Shown piece by piece: positions 53,332-61,499 of a stretch of DNA of 64,000 nucleotides. Each line of letters starts with the position of its first letter. Position 1 is the stretch's first letter. The notes beneath the pieces were generated by a model, which made no database searches, was not told where the DNA came from, and saw only the letters and a program-made list of their open reading frames with translations. The translations under genes were made by a program, and so were the position numbers. This stretch comes from [Clostridium] innocuum (GTDB lineage: Bacteria > Bacillota_I > Bacilli_A > Erysipelotrichales > Erysipelotrichaceae): the NCBI GenBank assembly GCA_012317185.1, contig CP048838.1, positions 4,650,001 to 4,714,000 of the forward strand, given 5' to 3'.

Positions 53332-54375
53332 TTATTCTGAAAATTTCACTAATACCTTAAAGGTTTCCGGACGCATGGCAGCTTCCAGCGCTTCCTTAAT
53401 GTCAGTATAGTCATACACCTTTTCAATCAGCGGTTTTACATCTATGATTCCTTTGGCAATGCAGTCTACCGCCTGTGCAAAGGAGCGTACCGTCGGACTG
53501 ACCGTACCGGTAATCCGGATTTCCTGAGAATGCAGACGCCCCGCATCCACAAGAATCGGTTCATTGGGATGAATCGAGCTGAACATGTTAACAAGACCGC
53601 TCTTGGCACACATATCGATTGCCTGTTTGGCTACTGCGGGTATCGCCGTAGTATTGTATACAACATTTACACCGCGTCCGTTTGTCAGCTGCTTTATCTT
53701 CTCCACAGGATCACTTTCCACAGGGTCAATCACTGCATCTGCCCCAAGTTCAAGTGCAAGCTTTCGGCGATCTGCACTTGTCTCGCTGACAATGACGCTT
53801 GCGCCCTGCCGCTTTGCACACAGAACATGAAGCAGTCCCATGACTCCGCCACCGATAATCACAACATCATCCCCCATGCGTATTCCGGTTTTATTGATGC
53901 TGTTGATCACACAGGCAAGCGGTTCTGTAAATGCTGCCAGTTCATCCGGCGTATCATTTGGTACCATATGCAGATGACGTGCTTTTACCGCAATGTATTC
54001 GGCAAACCCGAAGTATCCGGAAATACCTCCTTCGTTATAAAAGGTTTTTCCGCTTTCCGCTGAATCACAGATATTTTCATGTTCATGCTTACAGTTGTAG
54101 CAGACACCGCATTCGTCTATAATGTAATTCACCACTTTTTGACCAATATGGAATATTCCGTTATCAACATCTTTTCCAAGCTTTTCAATCACCCCGGCAT
54201 ATTCATGCCCGCCGATACGCGGATACGTATATCTGGAGCCTTTGTAATCCCGGACATCATTTGTACAAATTCCAGCGACAGTAACTCTCAGTAACACTTC
54301 ATCGTCTTTTGGTTCAGGAATGGGAAGTTCTTTGATACGAACATCATACGGTTTCTCTAACACACAAGCTTTCAT
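53332..54375 (-). CDS. Zinc-dependent medium-chain dehydrogenase (paralogue of 47073)
   Basis: A 347-residue MDR enzyme, exactly the same length as the protein at 47073-48116 and clearly its duplicate: VAGICTNDVRDYKGSRYTYP, CGVCYNCKHEHENICDS, VVIIGGGVMGLLHVLCAKRQ. It is the first gene of the dehydrogenase-aldolase-kinase operon, divergent from the PRD regulator. An AGGAGGAA box precedes the ATG. Confidence 0.92.
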   Translation of the reverse strand: MKACVLEKPYDVRIKELPIPEPKDDEVLLRVTVAGICTNDVRDYKGSRYTYPRIGGHEYAGVIEKLGKDVDNGIFHIGQKVVNYIIDECGVCYNCKHEHENICDSAESGKTFYNEGGISGYFGFAEYIAVKARHLHMVPNDTPDELAAFTEPLACVINSINKTGIRMGDDVVIIGGGVMGLLHVLCAKRQGASVIVSETSADRRKLALELGADAVIDPVESDPVEKIKQLTNGRGVNVVYNTTAIPAVAKQAIDMCAKSGLVNMFSSIHPNEPILVDAGRLHSQEIRITGTVSPTVRSFAQAVDCIAKGIIDVKPLIEKVYDYTDIKEALEAAMRPETFKVLVKFSE

Positions 54376-54515
54376 ATTTCCTCCTTTTTCTCGGCAGGCA
54401 TTTTTTATAATTCAAAAAGCCTTACCGTCTGTCTTACAATTCCATTATAAATAAATTCAAATGCGTAGGTTTCGGATAATTGCGGAGTAATTATGAAGTC
54501 ATCCACAGGGTATTC

Positions 54516-54564
54516 TTGCGTATCAATTACGCAAAAGACAATTTTTTTCGTAATTGATAATACG
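54516..54564. promoter_or_regulatory. Palindrome cluster in the divergent promoter region
   Basis: TTGCGTA-TCAAT-TACGCAA (54516-54534) is a perfect 7-bp inverted repeat and CGTA-N8-TACG (54549-54564) a second half-site pair. They lie between the leftward dehydrogenase operon and the rightward PRD regulator and resemble the palindrome before the PTS EIIA gene. They are the best operator candidates for that regulator. Confidence 0.55.
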
Positions 54565-54675
54565 GTATGATGTACTTGCTTGCATAGGGTGGGGACTATG
54601 TTTCAATTTGTTTTGAATACACAAGGAAAGGAGAAGTGAAATCCTTTAGACAGTTTGGGTTTCATAGTGATAAGA

Positions 54676-56592
54676 ATGCTAACAAAAAGACAATCCAGTA
54701 TTTTTTTAGAGCTTTGCGAAAAAGTTGGTGAATACTATAAAGCAAACTATTTTTCGGATAAATTTAACATCAGTCTGCGTACCATCCAAAATGATATCAA
54801 GGCAATAAAAGAGGACACTGCTTCTTTATCTGATATATTCATAATTGATTCCAGAGTACCCTTCGGTACCAGAATTAAGATTCTGGACCGAGAGCGTTTT
54901 GCTCACTATCTCAATGATCTGAAAATGCAGTCGGATAAATACAATATCAATTACAGAGATGATCGTATTTATAAGCTGTTAAACTTTCTGCTGAGCCAGA
55001 GAAAAAGCATTTCCCTGACAAAATGTGCAGATTATATCTATGTGTCAAAATCCACACTGACCAGTGATTTAAAAGAGCTGGAAAAAACATTGTCCAAATT
55101 CTCCTTACGTCTGATTCAGACAAAGGGTTATATATGGATAGACGGGCTGGAACGGGATAAGCGCATCTGTCTGATGGATGTCAGCTATGCATACCATCCC
55201 ATGATACCAAGCAAGCTGATATCCGATACGGAGGCTGTTCATGTGGAATTCATAAGAAAGACTTTGATGAAGGAGCTGCTGGAGAAACAGTATCCGATTT
55301 CCGATGTTGAGTTTCAGAATATTATTATCTGGCTGAATATATCCATACGGAGAATCACCAACTTCTTTTATCTGAATGATGAGGATATTGACGGTGAGGG
55401 TACCTATGACACGGAAATTAAAATCGCAGGGAATATCTTTGAGCGGATTGAAACAAAATATCTGATCCGTGTACCACAGACAGAAATCAATTTTCTGGCA
55501 ATGTATATTAACAATCACAGTAATTTCAGCAATACTGATTATATATCAGAGGATCTGAATACATTTATTCTGCATGCGCTGCAGAGAATACATGAATCCT
55601 ATCCGACGGATTTCACACATGATGTAAACCTGCGTATTTCACTGGCTTTGCATTGTGTTCCCCTGATATCCAGAGCACGCAACAATGTACAGATCAAGAA
55701 TGAAATGCTGGATTATATCAAGCAGAGCTTTCCCTATGCATTTGATATTGCCACATATTTCTCCTACCTGTTATCAGAGCGCTATACATGTAAAATCAAA
55801 GAAAGCGAAACCGCCTTTCTTGCCATCTATTTCAATAAAAGCATCAATGAGTATTCTGTCTTAAAGGGCAACAAACGAGTATGTATCATAACGAACCTGA
55901 AGCGTTCTGAATATTTCCTTCTGGAACAGTTTCTGTATGATAAATTTCAGAAATATATCGTATCCATCACCTTCGTTTCCTCGAATGAATTGGATGATCT
56001 CGATTTGGATGCATACGATTTGTTCTTCTCAACCGAGGATAACAGGGCGACTGAATCCGGACTGGCGACAAAAATTGCATTCTTTCCCGATTCCAATGAG
56101 CTGGAGAAAATCAAGGTACGTATAGAAGGCTTTAAAAATGTTGAGGATATCATGAAGCTGTTTGATCCAAAGCTGTTTTTTGTAAAAGATTTCACAGAAA
56201 AGGAAGAAATTCAAACGTGTCTTGTCCATGCGGCATCTGACTTGTATAAGCTGGACAATCTCGCCGAGGAAATCGAACTGCGGGAGGAATTTGGTTCCAC
56301 CTACTTCGGCAATGGAATCGCAATCCTTCATCCCATGCATCTGCTGACGGATGATTCCTTTATCGGCGAAATCATCCTCAAAAAGCCGGCAGTCTGGGAT
56401 ACTGAAGGGAATCATGTGAATCTGATTTTTCTGGTATGTATTCAGAAAAATAATCTGGAAGCCTTTCGTGCCTGGGATTATCTTTCTCCCTTACTGTTCA
56501 ATAATGAATTCAAACAGGAAATTCTGTCTGTTGAGGATTACGATGATTTCAAACGGATATGTGAAGAAAATCTGAAATCGCATATATTATAG
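54676..56592 (+). CDS. PRD-domain transcriptional regulator with EIIA-like C-terminus
   Basis: A 638-residue regulator from ATG 54676 (MLTKRQSSIFLELCEKV). It has two N-terminal helix-turn-helix units (LRTIQNDIKAIK; CADYIYVSKSTLTSDLKEL), PRD modules (~190-400), a degenerate EIIB-like region without the Cys (ITNLKRSEYFLLEQ) and an EIIA-like domain with AILHPMHLLTDDSF. Start choice is uncertain. There is no ribosome site before 54676, a TTG at 54655 is in frame, and a strong AAGGAAAGGAG lies before a GTG (54636) in another frame that reads 31 codons. It probably regulates the leftward island. Confidence 0.88.
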   Translation: MLTKRQSSIFLELCEKVGEYYKANYFSDKFNISLRTIQNDIKAIKEDTASLSDIFIIDSRVPFGTRIKILDRERFAHYLNDLKMQSDKYNINYRDDRIYKLLNFLLSQRKSISLTKCADYIYVSKSTLTSDLKELEKTLSKFSLRLIQTKGYIWIDGLERDKRICLMDVSYAYHPMIPSKLISDTEAVHVEFIRKTLMKELLEKQYPISDVEFQNIIIWLNISIRRITNFFYLNDEDIDGEGTYDTEIKIAGNIFERIETKYLIRVPQTEINFLAMYINNHSNFSNTDYISEDLNTFILHALQRIHESYPTDFTHDVNLRISLALHCVPLISRARNNVQIKNEMLDYIKQSFPYAFDIATYFSYLLSERYTCKIKESETAFLAIYFNKSINEYSVLKGNKRVCIITNLKRSEYFLLEQFLYDKFQKYIVSITFVSSNELDDLDLDAYDLFFSTEDNRATESGLATKIAFFPDSNELEKIKVRIEGFKNVEDIMKLFDPKLFFVKDFTEKEEIQTCLVHAASDLYKLDNLAEEIELREEFGSTYFGNGIAILHPMHLLTDDSFIGEIILKKPAVWDTEGNHVNLIFLVCIQKNNLEAFRAWDYLSPLLFNNEFKQEILSVEDYDDFKRICEENLKSHIL

Positions 56593-56604
56593 GAGGAGCA
56601 TCAT

Positions 56605-57273
56605 ATGACATTTACATTTCTGATTACCGCTGCTGTTCTTATCATACTGCTGATTATTCCGCAGATAATGAAACGAGTCGTATATAAAAAATTGACAGGA
56701 TATCTGTCAGAAAGAGATTATGAACGATTTGAAAAGCTGCTGGACGGATTCGCCTGTATATTTTCCTTCAAGCCCTACAATCGGGAGTACATGCGGTTAA
56801 ATTCCTATTTCATGCAGGGTGATAAAAGGAAAATTGAGGCACAGCTCGATACTATTTTCAGTAAAATGAAAATGAGAGATCAGCAAAAGGCAGCCGCTGC
56901 CAGACAGGGATTTTATTTCTATATGGAAAATCAGAAGTTTAAGAAAGCAGAAAGCATGCTGCATATCTGTCGAAAGGCTGATAAAAATACCGCAGAGCTT
57001 CATACGATGGAAATGATGTACAGTATTCTCGCACTGAAAAAGAGTGAGTATATAGAGGAAATCAGAGAGAGGCTGGAACCGATGAAGAAAATGCCGGATG
57101 CTTTTACCAATGATGCAAAGCGTGTACGTATCGGTATTTTTGAATATCTGCTCGGTCTGCAGTATACGTATCTCTGTAATAAAAAATTAAGCAAAACCTA
57201 TTTGACCTCCGCACTGAAAAACTGCCGGAATACACCCTATGAGTATGAGATCAAAAAGCTGTTGAAGGCATGA
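56605..57273 (+). CDS. Hypothetical membrane-anchored helical repeat protein
   Basis: A 222-residue protein with an N-terminal membrane helix (residues ~3-22) and a helical remainder. Pairs such as KAAAARQGFYFYMENQKFKK and AESMLHICRKADKNTAEL look like TPR-type helix pairs. Function unknown. It lies 12 bp after the regulator with AGGAGG upstream and its stop overlaps the epimerase start. Confidence 0.7.
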   Translation: MTFTFLITAAVLIILLIIPQIMKRVVYKKLTGYLSERDYERFEKLLDGFACIFSFKPYNREYMRLNSYFMQGDKRKIEAQLDTIFSKMKMRDQQKAAAARQGFYFYMENQKFKKAESMLHICRKADKNTAELHTMEMMYSILALKKSEYIEEIRERLEPMKKMPDAFTNDAKRVRIGIFEYLLGLQYTYLCNKKLSKTYLTSALKNCRNTPYEYEIKKLLKA

Positions 57274-57989
57274 CCATGAAGCTGACGACAACAGAATTCA
57301 GTTTTAATGCATCCTTGTCCTGTATTGATCTTGGACATATTGCTGAGAGTATGGAGGAAATCAATCAATCTCGTATTAAAAGTCTTCACTATGACATGGT
57401 GGATGGTCAGTTTAATGAATGCTTCATTTTCGGTGATCTCATGCTGAAGGTATTTCGCAGCTATACTAAATTGCCGATTACGGTGCATCTGGCCTGTAGA
57501 AACCCGATTCCATATATTAAGCCCTGTATAGCAAACGGAGCAGATTATATTGCGATTCATTATGAGGCGGATATCGATATAGAAAAAGCTTTTCAAACAG
57601 TACGTGATTTTGGAGCAAAGCCTGTCCTTGCCTTTCGCTGTGATACACCGGTACCAGAAGATTTCATTAAAGTCTCTGAGCATGCGGAGTGGATTTTGAA
57701 ACTAAGTGTCCAACCCGGTTTTTCAGGACAGACCTTTCAAGAGGAGGCAGTTCGCCATATAGAAAAAATGCATCAGCTGCTTATGACAGCAGAGCTTGAC
57801 AGGGTGATCGAAGTTGATGGAAATATTCATACAGGGACCATACAGAAATGTGCAAAGGCGGGGGCAACGATGTTTACAGGAGGAACCTCCGGCTTATGTA
57901 ATCATAAGCATTCCATTGATGAAAGCATCGTGCTTCTCGAACAGGCCATCGTTGCAGGAGGAAATTCAAATGGCATTGACTATGAATGA
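57270..57989 (+). CDS. Ribulose-phosphate 3-epimerase family protein (diverged)
   Basis: A 239-residue TIM-barrel epimerase. HYDMVDGQFNE, TVHLACRNPIPYI, SVQPGFSGQTFQ and VIEVDGNIHTGT keep the family layout, and a GGTSGL phosphate loop is present. Asn of the usual VNPGF is replaced by Gln, so substrate preference may differ from the epimerase at 527-1192. The ATG overlaps the previous stop (ATGA), implying coupling. A second ATG at 57276 is possible. Confidence 0.82.
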   Translation: MTMKLTTTEFSFNASLSCIDLGHIAESMEEINQSRIKSLHYDMVDGQFNECFIFGDLMLKVFRSYTKLPITVHLACRNPIPYIKPCIANGADYIAIHYEADIDIEKAFQTVRDFGAKPVLAFRCDTPVPEDFIKVSEHAEWILKLSVQPGFSGQTFQEEAVRHIEKMHQLLMTAELDRVIEVDGNIHTGTIQKCAKAGATMFTGGTSGLCNHKHSIDESIVLLEQAIVAGGNSNGIDYE

Positions 57990-58437
57990 GGAAAGCAAAA
58001 ATACGGAATTAAAAAAGCTGCTTTGTGAGCAGGAGAAGTACAGGGCAACAACTTGGGGAAATATCGTATCCACAACACCGAGGCTGTTATCATATGCTGT
58101 TGATGCAGATAAACGTCCGAATATCGGATTCCGTAATATATACTGCTATGTGGGTTTAACGAAAACGAGTCTTCATATTGTTACACTGCATTCTCTGGAT
58201 GTGACAAGGGCTACCGGATATTTCCGTATTCCATTACAGGATATACAAGGAGCCACTGTGAGAAAGGGTGTATTGAAAAGCAGTGTTATTCTGAGCTTCG
58301 GAAACGAAAAATTCAAAATTTTATGGTTTAATGAAGCCACCGGTACCGATATGAAGAAGCAGAGGGCAGCTGTACGAAGAATCTGTGATTATTTCATTGA
58401 TATTTCGAAACATGAAAACATCAGGGGTTCTGTATAG
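57970..58437 (+). CDS. Hypothetical PH-like domain protein
   Basis: A 155-residue protein starting MALTMNEESKNTELKKLLC. It has a single compact beta-rich fold (YCYVGLTKTSLHIVTLHSLD and YFRIPLQDIQGATVRKGVLK, then KFKILWFNE) like bacterial PH domains, and a helical C-terminus. It overlaps the epimerase gene by 20 nt with an AGGAGGA box before the ATG at 57970. The stop TAG uses the first base of a MITE copy, so the original C-terminus may have been altered by the insertion. Confidence 0.65.
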   Translation: MALTMNEESKNTELKKLLCEQEKYRATTWGNIVSTTPRLLSYAVDADKRPNIGFRNIYCYVGLTKTSLHIVTLHSLDVTRATGYFRIPLQDIQGATVRKGVLKSSVILSFGNEKFKILWFNEATGTDMKKQRAAVRRICDYFIDISKHENIRGSV

Positions 58438-58633
58438 GTTCTAACTCATATCGGAATACACAAAGAAATGAAAAAATTCCAATTGCAGGTAAATACAAGG
58501 TACAGAGAATTCAGCACGATTGTATAGATCAATAATTTGAATTCTCTTTTTTGTAATCACCCCATCAATTCCACGATTCAGACTTTCTTTCCTCTTTGCT
58601 TTTTTTAGCTTTTTCTATAACCGAAAAAGAGCC
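58437..58633 (+). mobile_element. MITE-like element, copy 3 (longer, diverged)
   Basis: Begins GGTTCTAACTCATATCGG, shares the GAGAATTC arm, the ATCAATAAT centre and the GAATTCTC-T6 arm with the copies at 14825 and 43740, and continues to a GAAAAAGAGCC end at 58633. The flanks TCTGTATA and TTTGCATA agree at 6 of 8 positions, a possible old target duplication. Homology is firm to about 58570. The true right end is uncertain. The inner hairpin with its T run at 58502-58552 can act as a terminator. Confidence 0.55.
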
Positions 58634-58888
58634 TTTGCATACTGCTGTATTTATCTTCTCCTATGTGGTATCTTTCATCTATGAAAACTCTATAATATTT
58701 GTTATTTTCTAAGTCCTGCAAATTCGGTTTCAATTATAAAAAGGAAGGCATGCGCCATATGATGTTTTTAAAAAGGAACATATAACAAAAGGCTGCTCCA
58801 TAAGTCTGTACTTATGAAACAGCTGTGTTACTCTTTCATTGTAATGAATCAAGTAAATGAGTTGAGCATTCACTTTTTATTTTGCTTA
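58438..58888. other. Convergent intergenic region
   Basis: A 451-bp gap. It holds the MITE copy in its left part and a terminator for the leftward hyd operon at 58786-58823. The stretch 58634-58785 shows no gene or motif I can support. Confidence 0.6.
58786..58823 (-). terminator. Terminator after hydF
   Basis: On the minus strand GCTGTTTCATAAGT and ACTTATGGAGCAGC pair (outer GCTG/CAGC and inner CATAAGT/ACTTATG) and CTTTTGTT follows. It is 66 bp beyond the hydF stop. Confidence 0.65.
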
Positions 58889-60079
58889 TCAATATATAAT
58901 ATGCTCCAGTATCCCTTTCATATATGCGATAGCAATTCCGTAATTCGTCATCGGTATTCCTTCCTTTTTTGCCTGTTCCACTCTGAATTGAACATATTTT
59001 TTATTAAACATGCAGGCACCGCAATGAATGATGAAATCATAGTCCTGCAGTTCTTTCGGAAAGTCCGTACCGCTGACAATATTCACCTGCAAGCCGTCTC
59101 CATATTTTTTCTTCAGCATAGCAGGAATCTTAACCCTGCCGATATCCTCCGCAAGTGGGGCATGTGTACAGGCTTCGGCAATTAGAACTCTGCTGTTTAC
59201 AGTCAGCTGATCAATAGCCTTTGCACTTTTTATGAAATATTGGATATCCCCTTTGTATTTTGCGAATAGTACGGAGAATGAGGTCAACAAACTTTCCTCC
59301 GGCTTTTTTTCATATACAAGAGGAAACACCTGTGAGTCTGTGATTATCAGCTTCGGCGGCTTTGACAAAGCTGAAAGAGCCGCATCTATCGTATCGCTTG
59401 TACAGCTTTGAATAATACATTTGTGATCCAGCAGATCGCGAATTGTCTGTACCTGCGGCAGGATCAATCTTCCCTTTGGAGCCTGTATATCCTGCGGCAT
59501 AACAAGCAGAACAAGATCATTTTCCTGTACCAGATGTCCGGTGATCGTTTCTTCCGTAAAATCAGAGGGAAGCAGACGAATCAAAGCCTGACGAACATCA
59601 TCCGTCACCAGCTCCTTCACATTTGCAATAAGTACGTCACTACCTGTTTTCTTCTCAATCTGTGTAACCACATCCGCATATGCTTTCTCATCTTCAGCAT
59701 CCTGATTCCATATGCAAAGAACAGGAATCTGTTTTTCTTTTAACTTCTTATACCATGTCATTTCCCAGGAAATATCCATGTCACGGAATACCAGAATTGC
59801 CATATCTGTTTTCTGAGTGACTTCCACTGTTTTTTCAACACGCAGATTCCCCAGTTCCCCTTCATCATCAAAGCCTGCAGTGTCATAAAATACCACCGGT
59901 CCAAGACCATGAAGCTCCATCGCTTTTACTACAGGATCCGTGGTTGTCCCCGCCACAGGAGAAACGGTAGAGACCTTCTGCTTCGTAATGGCATTTAACA
60001 GTGTGGACTTCCCGCTGTTTCGTTTTCCAAATATGCCAATATGCAGACGTACTGCATTGGGTGTGTCCTGAAGACTCAT
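58889..60079 (-). CDS. hydF: [FeFe] hydrogenase maturation GTPase HydF
   Basis: A 396-residue scaffold GTPase starting MSLQDTPNAVRLHIG. It has a P-loop GKRNSGKSTLLNAITKQ, the GTTTDPVVKAMELHG switch, and the [4Fe-4S] ligands in EACTHAPLAEDIGRVKIP and HCGACM. HydF receives the 2Fe precursor from HydE and HydG and delivers it to the hydrogenase. The start at 60079 is taken from family alignment. It lies 1 nt after the hydG stop, and open frame extends up to 60154 without a better start. Confidence 0.94.
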   Translation of the reverse strand: MSLQDTPNAVRLHIGIFGKRNSGKSTLLNAITKQKVSTVSPVAGTTTDPVVKAMELHGLGPVVFYDTAGFDDEGELGNLRVEKTVEVTQKTDMAILVFRDMDISWEMTWYKKLKEKQIPVLCIWNQDAEDEKAYADVVTQIEKKTGSDVLIANVKELVTDDVRQALIRLLPSDFTEETITGHLVQENDLVLLVMPQDIQAPKGRLILPQVQTIRDLLDHKCIIQSCTSDTIDAALSALSKPPKLIITDSQVFPLVYEKKPEESLLTSFSVLFAKYKGDIQYFIKSAKAIDQLTVNSRVLIAEACTHAPLAEDIGRVKIPAMLKKKYGDGLQVNIVSGTDFPKELQDYDFIIHCGACMFNKKYVQFRVEQAKKEGIPMTNYGIAIAYMKGILEHIIY

Positions 60080-60080
60080 A

Positions 60081-61499
60081 TTAAAACCGGAAATCCCGTT
60101 TTCCATTATCAATGGAATGCAGATAGGAGGCACAGGTTTCTCTTGCTTTCTCATTTGGAATATGTAACAGCTCCCGATCTATTATGGCACTGCCAAGCTT
60201 TTTTGTATCCTCTTTTGCATAATCATCCAGATACTCCCGCAGTGTCAATAATGCGTTTGGATGACAGCAGTTCGCAATCTGTCCGGATTTTACCAGACTC
60301 ATAAAGCGGTCCCCTGTTCTTCCTTCCCGATAGCATGCCGTACAGAAGCTCGGTATATAGCCCAGCTTCAACAACCAGTTAACCACCTCATCCAGGGTAC
60401 GGTTATCACTCACATCAAACTGCGCACTGTTTTCCTCTTCCTTTTCCGGTACTGCATAGCCGCCGACACTGGTGGAAGAAGCTCCGGATATCTGAGAAAT
60501 ACCGAGATCAAGAACCTTTTCTCTTGTTTTCTGTGATTCTCTTGTAGAGATAATCATACCGGTATATGGTACAGCAATTCGCAATACAGCAACAATTTTT
60601 GTAAATATCTCATCACTGATGGCATTTGAAAATTCATTCGGATTTATATCGTCAGCAGGACAGATACGTGGAACACTGATTGTATGCGGACCAACGCCGT
60701 GAACCGCCTCCAGATGCTCAGCATGCATTAAAAGTCCTACAAAGTCATAACGATACATATTCAATCCAAACAATACCCCACAGCCGACATCATCAATACC
60801 GCCCTCCATGGCACGATCCATTGCCTCCGTGTGGTAGGCATAGTTTGATTTCGGTCCGTTCGGATGCAGCTGTTCATATGATTGTTTGTTGTAGGTTTCC
60901 TGAAACAGGATATACGTACCGATTCCTGCTTCCTTCAGCTTTCGGTAATTATCCACAGTTGTTGCCGCGATATTTACATTCACTCGGCGAATAGCTCCAT
61001 TCTTATGCTTGATGCCGTAAATCGTTTTAATACTCTCAAGTACATATTCAATCGGTGAGTGAACAGGATCCTCTCCTGTTTCCAGAGCAAGTCGCTTGTG
61101 TCCCATATCCTGCAGGGCAATAACCTCCTGCCTTATTTCTTCCTGCGTCAGCTTTTTTCTTCGAATATGCTTGTTCTTATAATGATAGGGACAGTATACA
61201 CAGCCGTTAACACAGTAGTTGGAAAGATACAGCGGAGCAAACATAACAATGCGATTGCCATACAGCTTCTGCTTGATCTGTTTTGCCAGCGTAAACATCT
61301 TTTCATTTTCCTCAGGAAGATCACATTCCAATAACACCGCAGCCTCTCTGTGTGTAAGCCCCTTACAATCTGCGGCTCGCTCAATCAGGGAGCTGATCAA
61401 TTCCTTATTGTGTTTGTTTTCCTGTGCAAAGCGCAGTGTTTCTTTGATTTCCTCATCGTCAATAAATTCCGTTGCTTTCAGTGAATGTTTATTGTACAT
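60081..61499 (-). CDS. hydG: [FeFe] hydrogenase maturase HydG (tyrosine radical SAM lyase)
   Basis: A 472-residue radical SAM enzyme. The cluster motif C-x3-C-x2-C is in SNYCVNGCVYCPYHY, and the C-terminal auxiliary cluster Cys residues are in FCTACYREGRTGDRF and ANCCHPNALLT. It splits tyrosine to CO, cyanide and p-cresol to build the H-cluster. It overlaps hydE by 22 nt and is directly followed by hydF. Confidence 0.96.
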   Translation of the reverse strand: MYNKHSLKATEFIDDEEIKETLRFAQENKHNKELISSLIERAADCKGLTHREAAVLLECDLPEENEKMFTLAKQIKQKLYGNRIVMFAPLYLSNYCVNGCVYCPYHYKNKHIRRKKLTQEEIRQEVIALQDMGHKRLALETGEDPVHSPIEYVLESIKTIYGIKHKNGAIRRVNVNIAATTVDNYRKLKEAGIGTYILFQETYNKQSYEQLHPNGPKSNYAYHTEAMDRAMEGGIDDVGCGVLFGLNMYRYDFVGLLMHAEHLEAVHGVGPHTISVPRICPADDINPNEFSNAISDEIFTKIVAVLRIAVPYTGMIISTRESQKTREKVLDLGISQISGASSTSVGGYAVPEKEEENSAQFDVSDNRTLDEVVNWLLKLGYIPSFCTACYREGRTGDRFMSLVKSGQIANCCHPNALLTLREYLDDYAKEDTKKLGSAIIDRELLHIPNEKARETCASYLHSIDNGKRDFRF

